DNA from: Moniliella sp. 'wahieum'
Lineage: Eukaryota; Basidiomycota; Moniliellomycetes; Moniliellales; Moniliellaceae
DNA length: 64,000 nucleotides
Reading direction: 5' to 3'
Assembly (NCBI GenBank): GCA_003971905.1
Contig: RSEE01000054.1
Location: 124,001 to 188,000 of the forward strand
Shown here: positions 20,801 to 33,234 of the stretch, piece by piece
How the letters are laid out: each line of letters begins with the position of its first letter
How positions within the stretch are numbered: the stretch's first letter is position 1
The notes under the pieces: model-generated
Seen by the model: the letters and a program-made list of their open reading frames with translations, nothing else
What the model was told of the DNA's origin: nothing
The model's database searches: none
Translations under genes and position numbers: made by a program

Positions 20801-23285
20801 ATGCTTTCGACACTCTTCCAGCCGTGCGACATCAAGCTCCACTTGCTGCAGAATGTCATTTTTGTCCACCCCCCCGCACCACCGGTCGCGCCCAGCACCT
20901 CCTTGGATCCACCCAAGAGCGAGGATGAGCTGGTGCGCGGACTGGTAGAGGTGCGCGTGCCGAGTGACCGCACCATTGGGGGGCTCAAGGTGCGCATCAA
21001 GGGGATGGAGATGGTGGGCATCCTCGACCGGCGACTCAGTTGCCCACTGGCTTTGACGAGCGCGTCATCCTTGACAAGACGCTCGAGCTGGGCGTGGCCA
21101 AACACAAGGGCCGAACCAGTCGTTCCACAGTCGCGCGCCCAGTCGGGCCACCAGTCGAGCCCCGAGTCGTTTCTACCAGCCGCGCGCCTCCTGCTTCGCT
21201 CCCACCAGCCACGCGCCTTCGCACTGCCTCCCGCGCCCCTTCCCAACCCGTCTCTCGTGTCGCTTCTCCCACACCCAGGGGATCCGAGTCGGACGATGAC
21301 GCTCGAGGTGCCGAAGGAGAAGATCGAGGAAGGAAAGCATCGCGCGACTCTGTTGCAGGCACCGGATTTGCCGGTGCACTTGCGGCTGCATTGAGGGGCC
21401 ACTCTTCCTCTCGCAATTCCCCTTCACAGAAGCAGGAGCAAAGCTGCCATCCCCTTCTCCACGGAGTAGTAGCCGGGCGCGCAACCCTCCTGGCAACTGG
21501 GGGGGGGGGCTGGTATCCACCCCGTTCCAGGACGGCAGAGGTTACGCACCACCCCTTTGAGGACCATGAGGACGAAGCGCGGGGTCGCTCTGTGTTGCGG
21601 CCCAGCGGACGGGACGAGACTCGGTTCGGGTCCCGGTCGCCTTCAGTCGGGCTCTTTCCGGGCCGCGTCCAAGACGCGCGACATACATCTTCCCCGTGAC
21701 TTGGTGGAGGAAGAGGGGGAAGGTATGGACGCGGAGGCCGACGAAGGCATGTTTGTCGCCAAGGGCATCCATGGGTACGTGCTCCCCGTCCCCCGTTCGT
21801 AGCATCTCACCAACAATAACTGACGCTAACCCTTCTTTAGGTTCGAGTTTGCGTTTATCCTTCCGTCCAACTGCGCGCCGTACGAGCGTTCGTCTATGGC
21901 CGGGTGCGGTACATGATCAAGGCGACCATTCTTGGCGGCGGAAGAGCCAAGAGCAATGTGGATGCCGTGCGCGAAATTTTCCCCATGGCTGTACCTTCGT
22001 CCGAGTCGCCCAATACGCCCTTATCGGTACTGTACCACACTGGCATGACAGATTGGGCGGGTGTGTGTCGGTGGCCTGCACGGCCAACTCCATCTCGGTT
22101 GGCGGCATCTTCAATATTGATGTCCATTCGCCCGACTCGCCGACGGATTTGATTGTGTACCAGGTACGCGTCACGCTCGAAACCACTGTGGATCTTTACA
22201 CGGCCAAGGTGGACGGCAAACGACGCGCATCCGGCCTGTCCGGCTGTTCGAGAAGGGGGCCGCGCCACAAGGCGGGCGAGATGGAGAGTGCAAGATCCGA
22301 GAAACGGCAATTCGGTGGAGTGGCACGCAAGATTCTTGGTCGGTCCAGGGCCTGGCCCGCTTCCCGATGACAACACCACCCGTCCCACCCTACCTGGGAG
22401 CAAGGCCGATATCCGATTTTCGCATCAACTCGTCGTCGAGGTCATCCACTCGCGCGACCTGTTGCCGAGGGCCACCCAGCGGACACGGAGCGCAAGCTCA
22501 AGGTGTATGCGCTGCGGCAGCCCGTCGTTATTCCCTCGTGCTGTGTAGCGTACAATGCGGTGACGCTGCCCCGGTACGAGGAGAAGGAGAACGCGCCCAC
22601 GACGTTGGAACACATGTACCGCGTGCCCGAGGAGTTGGCCAGCAACGACAATGCTACCCAATCGCCTTGGTCCGTGGCCGCCGCGCCGTTCCAGGGTGCC
22701 GGACACGACCAGTGCGTGTGCGGGATGAGCATTGCGGATTTGGAGGCCAAGGAGCGCAACATACTGCCCCAGGGCCCCGGCTACCCTGTACCGGTCAATG
22801 AAGTGCGGTCGCATGGCAAAATTGGCGAATATGCACCGGTGGACGATGCGGCGGTGGAGCGCGATAGGGGGCAACATCCGCGTCGGCGTCGTCTTCGGCT
22901 TCGGCGTCAACGTCAGCTTCGGCCTTGGCAGCCTCGGTGCCCGTCTCGGAGGCCACGACCCCATCTCCATCCCGCCCTGGTCGCCTGCGAACCCCCCCAA
23001 GCGGCCGGAGATGCTACGCACCTTATCTACGCCCATTGTGCGCACTGTGGCGGCGCGACCACCGCCGCCGGCCTGGACGGGCGCGCTGGTCGCCGCTCCA
23101 GCCGCACGCGCGACAACTTGCCCCCCACACCGTCGCCTGGCGTTCCGCTCGCCCCCCAGCCCGGGGATCTGGGACAACGCCGGCGCAATCGGGGCCGGTG
23201 GCACAGGGCTCGTCTCTGACTTGGCTCGCATGGGGATACGCGAAGTCCTCGCGGCTCCCCGCCCGCCTATGACAGTCTCGCCTAA
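20801..23285 (+). CDS. Alpha-arrestin (ART/ARRDC-like) ubiquitin-ligase adaptor (frame-disrupted)
   Basis: Fungal alpha-arrestins link Rsp5/Nedd4 ligases to membrane transporters for endocytosis. ATG at 20801 starts MLSTLFQPCDIKLHLLQNVI; the arrestin-N strand pattern continues with LVEVRVPSDRTIGGLKVRIK. A clean 66-nt intron (21775-21840, GTACGT...CTAAC...TAG) joins KGIHG to FEFAFILPSNCAPYER. The arrestin-C part has SVGGIFNIDVHSPDSPTDLI and QVRVTLETTVDLYT, then the fungal signature VVIPSCCVAYNAVTLPRYEE and QCVCGMS. The tail is Ser/Ala/Pro-rich and, in the frame ending at 23285, finishes SPPAYDSLA, giving a PPAY WW-binding motif at 23259-23270. Frame changes occur near 21.03, 21.1, 21.9-22.1 and 22.8 kb. 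It is tail-to-tail with MSH5. Confidence 0.85.
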
Positions 23286-23527
23286 CTTGCAAGCTACCCA
23301 CCGTGCCACGGCACAGTAATACACGACCCAATCCTTTCCTCACGGCCCCTGCGCCACCAGCCAGCGTACCACTCCCGAATCGGGTGTGCCCCAGGCGCCT
23401 CGTCCCGTTCGGCCCTTGTTCTTCTTCTTCGTTTTCGGTAGGCAGCGCCGCAACGTCCTTCCAAATCCGTCTCGAGGAGGGGCGGGATGAGGTGCATGAT
23501 TCTGTTCCAGCCGTTGAAGCGGGGAGA

Positions 23528-26500
23528 TTAGTACCTTGTTTTCGGCAGAGCCGCCAAGTCATCCATCTCCTCTTCGCCTTCTTGCTCTGTCTCTGTCTCT
23601 GCTCGTGCTCTTGTTCTTGTTCTTGCTCTTCTTGTTCCTCTTGGTCCCGGCGAGGCAGAGGCAGAAGGTAAGGCACGACCATGTTGGGCTTGTCCACGCC
23701 GTTTCGGCCGGCGCAGTGTCGTATCCTTCCATGCGAGGCACGCGGCTTCGCCGCGGTGCAGCAAGCTGGTCGCATACTCGGCCCGCGCTACGATCTCAGC
23801 GGGCACACCGAGCAGACGAGCGCAATGGGCCGCGTGCGACACACTGGCAAACCCGGCTGTGACTCTGGTTCCGTATCAGGCAGATCAGTACTGAGGACCC
23901 TGAGCATCGGCGTAGAAGAACAAAGGCCAAGACCTACTTGAAGAGGTACACCATCTCCTCGGGCTCATTCAGCTCGGCGCTGACCCGCCTCCGGGGGAAG
24001 AGGACCTCCATGTGCGCCGGGGTAAAGGGGAGCTGGGCAGGCCGTGTCCTGGGCGTCACGAAGAAGGAGGCCATTGAGAAAACATCGTAGTAGTGGGTCG
24101 CGATGATGGTCTTGGCGTCTGCGTGCCACGTAGAAGCACGTCCTCGGCGATCGAGGCAAAGATGGCGGCGCCATCTTGGGGCACGATTAGCATTTGACGA
24201 CGCAAGAGACACAACGAAGAAGGAGGTGCCCATACCCAATTTGTTCGTGGCTGTGCCCACCTCGTCGAGGAGGAGGAGAGAGCGAGGTGTAGCCTGGCGT
24301 AATGCGAAGGATACCTGTACCATATCGATTAGGAAGCTGCTCTGCACCGAGCCGCCGACTCGACAATGCGAATGCTTCCCAGAACTGGTCCCTGTTGTCA
24401 GTCGCAGTCTCCGGTACGACACGCAGATGGGAAACCATGGAAATCGCCATACTCTTATCGCAAATGCCCATGGTGACCGACTCCGCAGGGACAAGCAGCC
24501 GCACTGAGCCATGTACCTTGGCAGAGAGGGTTAGCACCAAAAGAGCAAACAACATCATTGAGGTGCAGCACATACACGATCAATGCGTTTTGCTTGATGT
24601 ACATGCTCTTGCCCCCACAGTTGTACCGGTTACAATCACCATACTGTTGTACTGCTTGTCTTCGTCTTCGTCTCATCTTCTTTCCCCCGCCCACCTCCTC
24701 CATGGAATCGTCGGATGTGACGGTCACCACATCCTCCCCATCGGTCCTGATGAGGGCGTTCCCCCAAAGCACAGGAGGAAGGAGTGACACCCAACCCCCC
24801 GATCAAGTCGAGGTGATTAGGGACAAACGAGTCAAGGTACTGCTCTGCCATCGGGTGACGACCTTCCAAAGGGGTCAGTTCACATTCCCTCTCTTCTTTG
24901 CTGTAAGAGAAACAAACCGTTGACGACGTGCAGCACGTTTTCCTCTACCAACTTGGGCCGCACGTAATTGTGATCGCGCGCCACCACGGCAAAGGAAATC
25001 AAGCTGCAGCACAGAGTTGTAGCGCATACTCTTTTGATCAGACGGGGAGGACAAGGGATGAGGGCGTGCGTACCAGTCCAATTGGGCAATGCCTGAGCTG
25101 CCTGAAGAAGCTTGTGTTGACGTTGTACCACCTGGTTGTGCAACTCTTCAAGAATCTCTACCTCACGATCCGTGATGGCATTGGAGGTCGCCAACCTAGG
25201 AAACGGGTATGGTCAGTCACATCAAGCTTCAAAGCCCTGCCATTTACACAGTCTGTCCACTGGGAAGTACTCACATGCTCATCCATCTCCTCCATTTCTC
25301 GTGCTTGTGGGCAACTGTCAACTCGGACTCGTGCAGAAACAAAGGGGAGAAACAGAGAGGGTGGACATACACTTATAAAATACTTCCACGTTGCTTGTGA
25401 ACGTAAACCGGAGCCCATCAATCTCAGGGAGCGTGTCCATGTCGGTTGCAACGTCCGAACCATCATCCATCTCGCCGCTGCAATCGAACCCAGTTCCGCA
25501 GCTCTTGGATCGGGAGGGAGATAAAGTACCCCAGCTGGGGAAAATTTGGACTTGCATCCTTTCCCCACGGTCCGTCATACATCATGGTCAATCTCTACCA
25601 ACACCATTTTCCCTCAGATCCCCACCCTGTATTATAGGAATCGACATACACCTCAGCAAACTCATCGATCACCTTGTCCCGCAACCGAGCAGCCACCGAG
25701 GCGAGCAACTCGGGCAAGTCCTCGAACGCTTCACGGAGGTTATCTAAGTCCTGGTCGGTACCCCCACGGATTACCACGTTTCGCTCCTGCGCGCTAACAG
25801 AGACGATCGTAGGGGGAATGGTCAGCAAGGCAAAAGATCTTTGTGGAAACAACTGATGCAGGCTTTTACCTTTCGGTCCAATCGATCACGTTGAGCAGCC
25901 GCTCCAGTGTGTGTAAGGGTACTGGGTCAATCGAAGCATGCAACTGGGAATCTGCACCGTCAGAAACACGCCATGGGATCAAGACACTGATTGGACTAAA
26001 GGGACCCACCGACAAGCAAGGGCGCCTGAGAAACAAAGGTGGCCAAAGTACAATGCGCTTCCATGGCCACGGTGCAGAACTTGTGTACTTTTTTCCACGT
26101 GGACAGAGACACGTTTCCCTCGGCTAAGCTCCCCGTCAAGAGCGAAGGCAGAGCGGCCAACGCCGCCAGCTGCGTCCGCAGCAGCTGCACCTCATCCCGC
26201 CCACGCAGCCCCGCCAAGACCTCAACTGCATCCAGACGCGCGTGATCAGCGCCGCGTCCGTGGATGGAAAGGCGAGCCAGCGGCGCAAGAGACTCCGGCC
26301 CAAGGGCGACACGGTCCGATCCAACACGTGGAGCAAGCGGCAGTCCTTCGCCCAGGGACGGGGCAGAGTGGAGGACACCCAAGAGCAGTACGAAGGCTGG
26401 AAGGGACCATCAAGAGTGAAGTGAGGTGCATGCGCTCCACTTGGCTGACCAGACCCCCTCCCACCTCGCCATGGGGGGCGAGCAGGCGCCACGCTTGGCT

Positions 26501-27495
26501 CAGGAGCGGGGCAAGCGAAGCGCAGGAAGCGGGCATGCTGTCCAGCTCGAGGTAGGCGCCCAGGATCAGTTCCCGACCATACAACTCATCTTGCTCCCCC
26601 CCGCTCCTGCTCCTGCTCCTCCACTACCTGGGCGACGGAGCCACTGGTGACTTGTCCTGCGGCCTTCATCTTGAGTGTGAGAAGCTTGGACCGTCCTGCT
26701 TGGGTATTGAACTCGCGCGCCGGCTTTATATTCAGTTCTCCATCCCAGACCTGGACTGAAGGCAAAAGTCAGCCCTGTACAGGTCGTAAAGAAAAAACGC
26801 GAGAGGGACGTACGTGCGGTGCGGATGTCTTCGGCATGCTCGTAAGATACGGCCGAGCTAAGGAGAACGATGGTTGGGCGGTACTGCTGCTCCAAGACTG
26901 AGTGAAGAAGTTAGTGCTGATCGCAATGGATGGAGCGTTGACACGCCAAGGCAGCGATGGGGGAAGGCGCATGTACTCATGTTAATCGTGTCTTCTCGCG
27001 GGGAAAGTCGGAGGCGGGAAAGGCGAATTGATCTGGGCCTGTTGTGGGTCCGGAGCAAGACCAAAGTCCGAAGAATGGGCACCAAGAAGGGTATCCGGAA
27101 GCATTGTCAGCGTGCGCGACGCGCCATGCCAGACCGAGGCACCCACAGCGCCTTGCTGGATGGAAAGCGATACAAGCGTCGGCAACTCCACCTCCGGCTG
27201 CTCTTGCTCCTCTTCGTTCGCATCGTCGTCGGAAGGAGTGCATGCTCATGGAAAGCGTCATGGCCCACCTCAACCTCCGTTGCATCCGCATCGCTGTGCC
27301 TCGGCTCCTGAGGACGACGAAGGTCAATACGTTGGAGCCACAAGGGCTGCGAGTCGGATGACGGACTGTCCTGACGAGGGCGAGAGGCGTCCAGGCAATG
27401 GCTGGGGACTGTTCAAGGCGAGATTGGGGGCGATGAGGCGAAGCCGCAGTTGAAGAGCCTTCATGCGAAGGTAGGAAGAGCGGTGTTTGCGGCAT
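23528..27495 (-). CDS. MSH5: MutS homologue MSH5 (frame-disrupted)
   Basis: MSH5 pairs with MSH4 to stabilise meiotic recombination intermediates. Start near 27495 (MPQTPLFLPSHEGSSTAA). The connector/lever part is visible as ELEQQYRPTIVLLSSAVSY near 26.87 kb and LLDRTVSPLGRSLLRRWLAF near 26.3 kb with KVHKFCTVAMEAHCTLATF after it. The ATPase follows: a Walker A region VTGTTVGGKSMYIKQNALI (24.65-24.58 kb), VPAESVTMGICDK near 24.5 kb, SSFLIDMVQVSFALRQATPR and the Walker B strand SLLLLDEVGTATN near 24.3 kb, and the C-terminal LLGVPAEIVARAEYA near 23.8 kb. Walker A is broken by an apparent missing G at the C5 run 24612-24616 (plus strand). Many small introns plus frame changes make exon limits uncertain; the C-terminus may extend to about 23.45 kb. 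Divergent from tRNA-Val. Confidence 0.85.
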
Positions 27496-27585
27496 GGATC
27501 TACTGGATATGTGCTCCGTTGTGGTGGCAGGTAACCTGAAGAAGGAAAAGGCAGCAACACATTTCGACGATGCAGTCTACCATAC

Positions 27586-27685
27586 GGTCGGATGGTCTAG
27601 CTGGTCATGACGTACGCTTCACATCCTGGAGCAACAGGTCTCGTTGAGACGCGTAAGGTCCCCGGTTCGATCCCGGGTTCGATCA
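27586..27685 (+). tRNA. tRNA-Val (CAC) with a 26-nt intron
   Basis: The acceptor stem GGTCGGA pairs with TTCGATC at 27678-27684 (two G-T pairs), discriminator A at 27685. D arm TGGTCTAGCTGGTCATGAC; anticodon stem TACGC/GCGTA with loop TTCACA, anticodon CAC at 27620-27622; T arm CCCGG-TTCGATC-CCGGG. The intron occupies 27624-27649, directly 3' of position 37 as in all eukaryotic nuclear tRNA introns. No long T-run follows; the first is TTTT at 27687-27690. Confidence 0.93.
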
Positions 27686-28204
27686 TGTTTTGGCTTTCCA
27701 AACAAGAAATATTGATGTCCGAACTGTGAGTTGTTTTTGACCAGGTTCGCCCGTACCTCCCTTCTCCCTTGGCAACATAGTCGTCACCACTCAATCCACG
27801 AGTCCCATCACTTCTCCATCATGCATCACCTGCGTGGGCGAGAGGGAGCCTGCTTGCACGGGCAACATCACATTAAGGCGCACGGCAAGCTCGGCGTCCT
27901 GAGTTATAGCACACGGGGCCAACTCCAATGCGCTTTCGCGTCCAGGAGAAATGAAGACAAACGTCCCTGCTACCAGTCAGATCAACGTTCAACGATCTAC
28001 TTGTTTCCCGCCCCCCAAGAAGGGTTTCCACCAATACAGGCACATCGACGGCAAGTACATAAATGAAGTGTGTCATCAACAAGGAATGGGCCGAGCCCAG
28101 GGGGATTACTGGGCACTACAGCAAGGCCAAGGGGTGGGGAATAGATATGCAAAGAGTGAGAGAGAGTTATGCGGCGTCCTTTTGTCCGAAAGCGTACGCT
28201 CAAC
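27686..28204. other. Intergenic, no gene recognised
   Basis: Between tRNA-Val and the 3' end of the sulfate permease. Short frames on both strands (27731-28066 plus, 27873-28082 minus) show no family signature. Confidence 0.4.
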
Positions 28205-31120
28205 TTATGCGTTCAAAGCAGGCGAGGCGGAGGGTTGGGCGGCGGTAGCTAGCTGCAGTTGGGGTTCAGTGCCTTCACCCGAGGGAAGGATGAGTTCCCT
28301 TCGGAGTCCTCTGCGAGGGGGAGGGCGTCTTCCGGGTCGGCGGCCGCGGCAGCCTCGACGGCACTGGCCAATCGAGGTGGAAGAGCGGGGTGAGATCGTT
28401 GTCCCAGACAATGGGGACTTGGACTTCGCCCTCGTCCTCGTCCTCTTCGTCCTCCTCGATGTCGCGCGGGAGTTGAGCAATGGCATCCGCGTCGGTGTGG
28501 GCAGGGTCGGAGGCCAGGTCGGCCTCGAGATCGGCCTGCTTCCTCTGGGCGGCCGATAACTTAGGTACTCGTCGTCCGAGTACTGGTCCCCATCGAGGTG
28601 GAACAGGCTCGAGTCGGGGGGTGGGCGCTGGTTGGCCCGTCGGAAGGCACGGTCGCGCAGGGCCATGATCCGTGCAATGCCCTTTTTGCGTCGCCGGTCT
28701 TCATCCGCGCGTCGTTGTGGCTCTTCTGCCAGCGCGACCGGCGTCGCATTGGGCACGACGGGAGCCACCTCGACCACGTGCTTGCGGGCCATGCCCGTGC
28801 CAAAGCCGCCGGCCAAGAGAGCGCGGCGAATCCAGGGGGACAAAATGTTGGCAAAGTGAAACTCAATGGGCGCGTCGGCGTAGATCTCGACGGTCCTTCG
28901 TACGTCGACCAAGGCCTGAATGGAGGTGGTATCCACATTGCCCACACACGAAAAGTCAAACACAAACGCGCGTAGCAACGGGCGCGAATCGGCCGGGGTA
29001 TCCGTCCGGTTTTCCTCGGCAATCTTCTGATCAATCTCGGCCTTTTGTGTCCAGTGAGGAATCCGGTCGCACGACGCAGCCAAGGCTGCATCGGGCCCGG
29101 GTTATTCCACGGACGGTCGGAACGGGACGCATAGTTGGGCGGTTTGCCAGGACGGGTTAGCAGCTTGGCCCGCTCAATCAGCCCATCCGAAAGGTGAGAA
29201 GCGTTAGGGTAGAGGTACGCTTCTTCGAAGCGGTACACCAGGACACCGGGTGGAGGGGGCTCGACATGCACCGACGGGTCCCGCAACGCATCCTTCGAAT
29301 CCAGCGGAACAAACACAACTCGTTCATCGGGACGGCCACCATCGTGCGAAGAGCGCCGCGAACGGTACGACCACGCCCCGGAACCAGTGACGGTGGTGCG
29401 AGAGCGGGTAAAGGCCGACCGGTTGTCGCCGTGGGAAACACGCACCATGCCGAGCCAGCGGCCGCGAGGACGGGCAATTCGGATCAAGAGCAGCGCTGCC
29501 GAAGCAGCAACCGAAGTGTACACACCATTGTCCACCGAGGTGAAGACGGTAACATGACCATGACCGAGGCGAACCAGATGACCAACTCGAGTGGGCTCAT
29601 GAGCCAGTAGCGGTACAGCGTGGCCGGGGACGTGATCAGGTCGCCAACGGCATGGATGATGACGGCACTCAGGGCCGCATTGGGAATCCACTGCATCACG
29701 CCCGTCAGACCGTAGATGGCAATCAGAACCCCAATGCCCGTGATCCAGCCAGCGACGGGCGTCTTGACACCCGACTTTGCCTTGATGGCCGAGCGGCTGA
29801 AACTGCCCGTGGCAGCGTACGCACCAAAGAAGGGACTAAACACATTGGTGACACCAATGGCGATCAGCTCTTGGGAAGGCACAACAGTGTAGTTGTTGAT
29901 GCGACCAAAGGATTTGGCAATCGAAATGTGTTCGAGGAGGAGAACAATGATCGACACGGGGAGCTTGCTTCCAAGTTTGCCCAAGAGGCGGTGTCCAGGT
30001 TGGGCTTGCCCATATCTTTGAATCCACGAGGAATGGGCCCGAGCAGCGAGATGGGCAGTTTCTTTTCGTGGTCGTTGCCAAGCCAAATACGAGCAGCAAC
30101 GAGGAGAACAATGATCACAAAGGCATTCCGAAGGATGGTGCAGAAAAAGGAGAAGCGGGCCATGTGGGGGTAACGGGTGGGGCCACTTGAAGAACCAACG
30201 GATAAAGTACAGCATGAACAAGGCTGGCAGGCCAAACGCTGCGTCCAAAGTGGTGTCACCCAAATGTTTGAGCGTCTCGATTACGATACGGTAGCACGGA
30301 AGCCTATTGGTGGACAGCTGAGATGCCCATCAGCTTGGGCACCTGCCCAATGCCAATGGTCAGAGCTGAGCCCGTCATAAATCCGGCAATAGCGGTACTG
30401 GGGATATAGTCGATGATCCACCCGAGGCGGCACACCGAGGCCGAGGGTGACCACGCCGCAGATGAAGGCAAGAGCCGAGGCAATCTCCTGCGGCGACCAT
30501 TCATCGGTTTGGTGCAGTACATGCTGGATAACAGAGTGAGTTTCGAGCGACATGACAGCAACGGGGCCAATGGTCACATCCTTGGCCGTAGCAAAGAGGG
30601 CGTAGATCATGACTCCGACAAACGAGGTGTAAAGACCGAATTGGGACTCGAGGCCAGCCACGGCGGCGTAACTGACACTTTGGGGGACGAGGACAAGGCA
30701 GACAGTGATGCCGGCAATCATGTCGCCGGTGAACCAGTTCAAGTTGTACGAGCCAAGCCAGTGGCGAATAGGAAAGAGTGAGTCGAGATATTCGGTCGCC
30801 TGAAAGAAAAGTCAGCAATGTGAGGAGGAGGAAACAGAACGACTGCGTTACACACCATCGCGCCGGGGTTAGAAAAAACATCGCGGAACCAGTCGTTGAC
30901 AGAGACGGTCTGGACGCCGAGGCGGTGGTACTCGAGACCGTCGTAGTCGACGATTTTCTTGCCAACCTTGAGGGCGGCGTCGCGCAGGCGGCGGGAGCGA
31001 CTGGAGGGCGCGTCGGCGGGTGGAGCAGCAGCGAAGTGGCGCTGGCGCGCCTCCTGCTGGACGCGGGGACGTCTGCGTCTGCGTATGCGTCTCCGCGAAT
31101 CCCTTGGACTCGAGCGACAT
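28205..31120 (-). CDS. SulP-family sulfate permease with STAS domain (frame-disrupted)
   Basis: Plasma-membrane sulfate/H+ transporter of the fungal SUL1/SUL2 type (SLC26/SulP). The start at 31120 (MSLESKGFAETHTQTQTS) was chosen because the cytosolic N-terminus then fits the family (KIVDYDGLEYHRLG, NDWFRDVFSNPGAMV); the frame is open further upstream, to 31609. A 56-nt intron lies at 30800-30855. Membrane segments and signatures follow: MIAGITVCLVLVPQSVSYA, FVGVMIYALFATAKD, IAGFMTGSALTIGIGQVPKL near 30.35 kb, then SPFFGAYAATGSFSRSAIKA and IHAVGDLITSP. The STAS domain is at about 28.98-28.75 kb (VFDFSCVGNVDTTSIQALVD, FHFANILSPWIRRALLAGG). A charged tail ends at 28205. Frame changes near 30.4, 30.1, 29.5 and 29.1 kb. 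Confidence 0.9.
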
Positions 31121-32035
31121 GGCAGGCAGAAGAGGAAGGGGGTGGCAGGAGAAGAGACAGGAGTAGTGGAGGTGATGGTGGAGGGTATAAAACGCAGAGC
31201 AGCCTCGAATTCTGCGGTTGTCCTCAGTGGTTTCTTCGGCCGACAGGGGGGCGAGAACGGTGAGACGGGAGCGCGAGGGCGGGGGCGTCTGAGTACTCAG
31301 GTACTCAGACAGACTGCTGAGGCGCTCAGGCGAGAGTGGAGTGGTGTTGGCAGCGATGAGGAAAGCCAAGCCCACCTCTTCCGAAGACGCCCATCCGGCC
31401 ATCATTTTTGAGCGCCCGCGCCACGCCGCAGGCTGCATCAGCGGGCAGGGCGGGACCAAGTCTGGATCGCTCGTGCCTGGGTTTGCGGCCGCGGCTGAGG
31501 CGCTGGGCATGCCGTCGTGGTTGCCGTTGAGCCCAATTGCGTCTTGTCCAACACCGCCGAGCACGCCATGCCCCCCCCTGGTGGCCAATTCCCCCCTCAT
31601 TCCGCCCAACGCCGCCGTCGGAAGCGATTGCGCGATGCGAGCGGCCTATCTCCGCTGCTCAGACACAACTGTCTCGAAAAATAACTCGAAACCCGCCACT
31701 GCGGCTACCTCATCGCAATTCTGGGCTGGGCCACCACCCAATCGATCACCATTCTCATCTCCGCTCGACGTCCACCCCAGCATGGGGCAGCACAAGCCCT
31801 TCAACAACCAACATGGCTTCTCGCAACTGGGAACTGACATGTGATGCATGTGACAAAAGATGCTGGAACCTGCTTGCTTGGTGCCATCGAGAGCTGCTCC
31901 TGCCAATCTCAGCGATTTTTCTTTGGGCTGTCGACTATCCGGTCGATGACCAATCGGGCCGTAATTAATCGACTAGCAGGTAAAACAGGGAGAAACGTCC
32001 CCACCAGATTGCAGCTACTGAGAGAAAATAACCGT
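31121..32035. other. Intergenic region upstream of the sulfate permease
   Basis: No gene recognised. Frames on both strands (31341-31844 plus; an upstream extension of the permease frame on minus) overlap and neither has a family signature. Presumably the permease promoter; sulfate permeases are usually controlled by sulfur availability, but I see no motif that proves it here. Confidence 0.35.
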
Positions 32036-32127
32036 GGGTTCGTGGTGTAGTGGTATCATGCCTCTTTAGGGTCAGCGCATGTGCTTTCTCGTAGAGGTGG
32101 TCCTCGGTTCGATCCCGGGCGGACCCC
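32036..32127 (+). tRNA. tRNA-Pro (AGG) with a 20-nt intron
   Basis: Acceptor GGGTTCG pairs with CGGACCC (32120-32126), discriminator C. Anticodon stem CCTCT/AGAGG, loop TTAGGG, anticodon AGG at 32068-32070, intron 32072-32091 after position 37. T arm CTCGG-TTCGATC-CCGGG. A TTTTT terminator starts at 32129. Confidence 0.93.
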
Positions 32128-33234
32128 ATTTTTGCCTTTTAGTTTCCTTTGTCTGCCTCTGGTTCTAGTTATCACTCGTTTTCAGGACCAACATTGCCCT
32201 CTCATGCATGCCATCGTCTCGTCAAACCACCCTTTGGTGTCGCGCGTCATCGAAACCGACGGAACCGATGACGCGGACTGCGTGCTTTCTCTAATAAACA
32301 AAGGGTGTGATGGACAGACAGGACAAAAGCCCGCGGGTCTGGACCAGCATTTTGGCAAAAGTTCACTAGTTCTCACTCCGCAGTGGAAGAGGAAAACCCC
32401 ACCACCACAATCAAAGTGCATGAATGCAACAAGACGCGACCCATACTACTAACCGTCGGGCCCCACGCATGTCCGCATTTTGCACTCCAGCCAGCACAGG
32501 CCAACACCCTGTGCAGGCGACCAAATCCGCTGGGGCGGTCGGTCTATAACACACTCGTTTTCGTTAGCATTGGCGCCCATGCGCTGTGCCTTTCCATCCC
32601 CCGAGGTAACACAAGGGGAAAGGGGCACAGACACCACACCTCTGTCTGGGGCACCGAGTCACCCAGAGGAAAGCGTAATCGGTTTCATTTCTCTTCTTTC
32701 AAACAATAGCTATGTGTAGGGGAAAGAGAAGACTCGAGAGCGACGCAAGCGCACCAGGAAAACTAGGAGGAAAGTATGTAGTCAATGGCATCGTTCGATG
32801 GGCTCGATGGGACAGAGGAGAAAAGTATCGAAGGGGAAGAGAGCAGGAAAAGGGGAGTTGGGTTTTGTTAGCGTTCGTGATCGATCGTGACCGTCGTAGT
32901 CAAGCATCCGCCAAAGAGGGGGTATATACCAGAGACGGAAGGGAAAGAGAAACAGTGGAGGGGCTTGGCGCACACCTGCCGAACCAAAGTATATACCGTC
33001 AGGCACACCTCAGGCATATCATGCGCCCCACCCCCAAATGGACGGATATATTCCTCCATCATCAGGCACACACTTTCAGGCACGCATTTCTCCATCATCG
33101 ACATCATAAGGAGCTCAATAAGCTGCAGCGTCATCGTGTCATCAGGCAATTTACAGGCCGCAATGTCCTCTCAACGGTTCGTTTTTTAGGGACAGCTAGA
33201 GGAGGGGAGGGATAAAGTACACATATGCACCGCC
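32128..33234. other. Intergenic region with short scattered repeats
   Basis: No gene recognised; a 167-codon plus-strand frame (32712-33215) has no family signature. The stretch contains GGTATATACC at 32931-32940 with a near copy near 32990, and five TCAGGCA copies between 32999 and about 33148. These may be regulatory or simple duplication products. Confidence 0.35.

Noticed and set aside
32712-33215. 167-codon plus-strand ORF as a gene
   Set aside because: No family signature, Arg/His-rich composition, and it overlaps short-repeat DNA.
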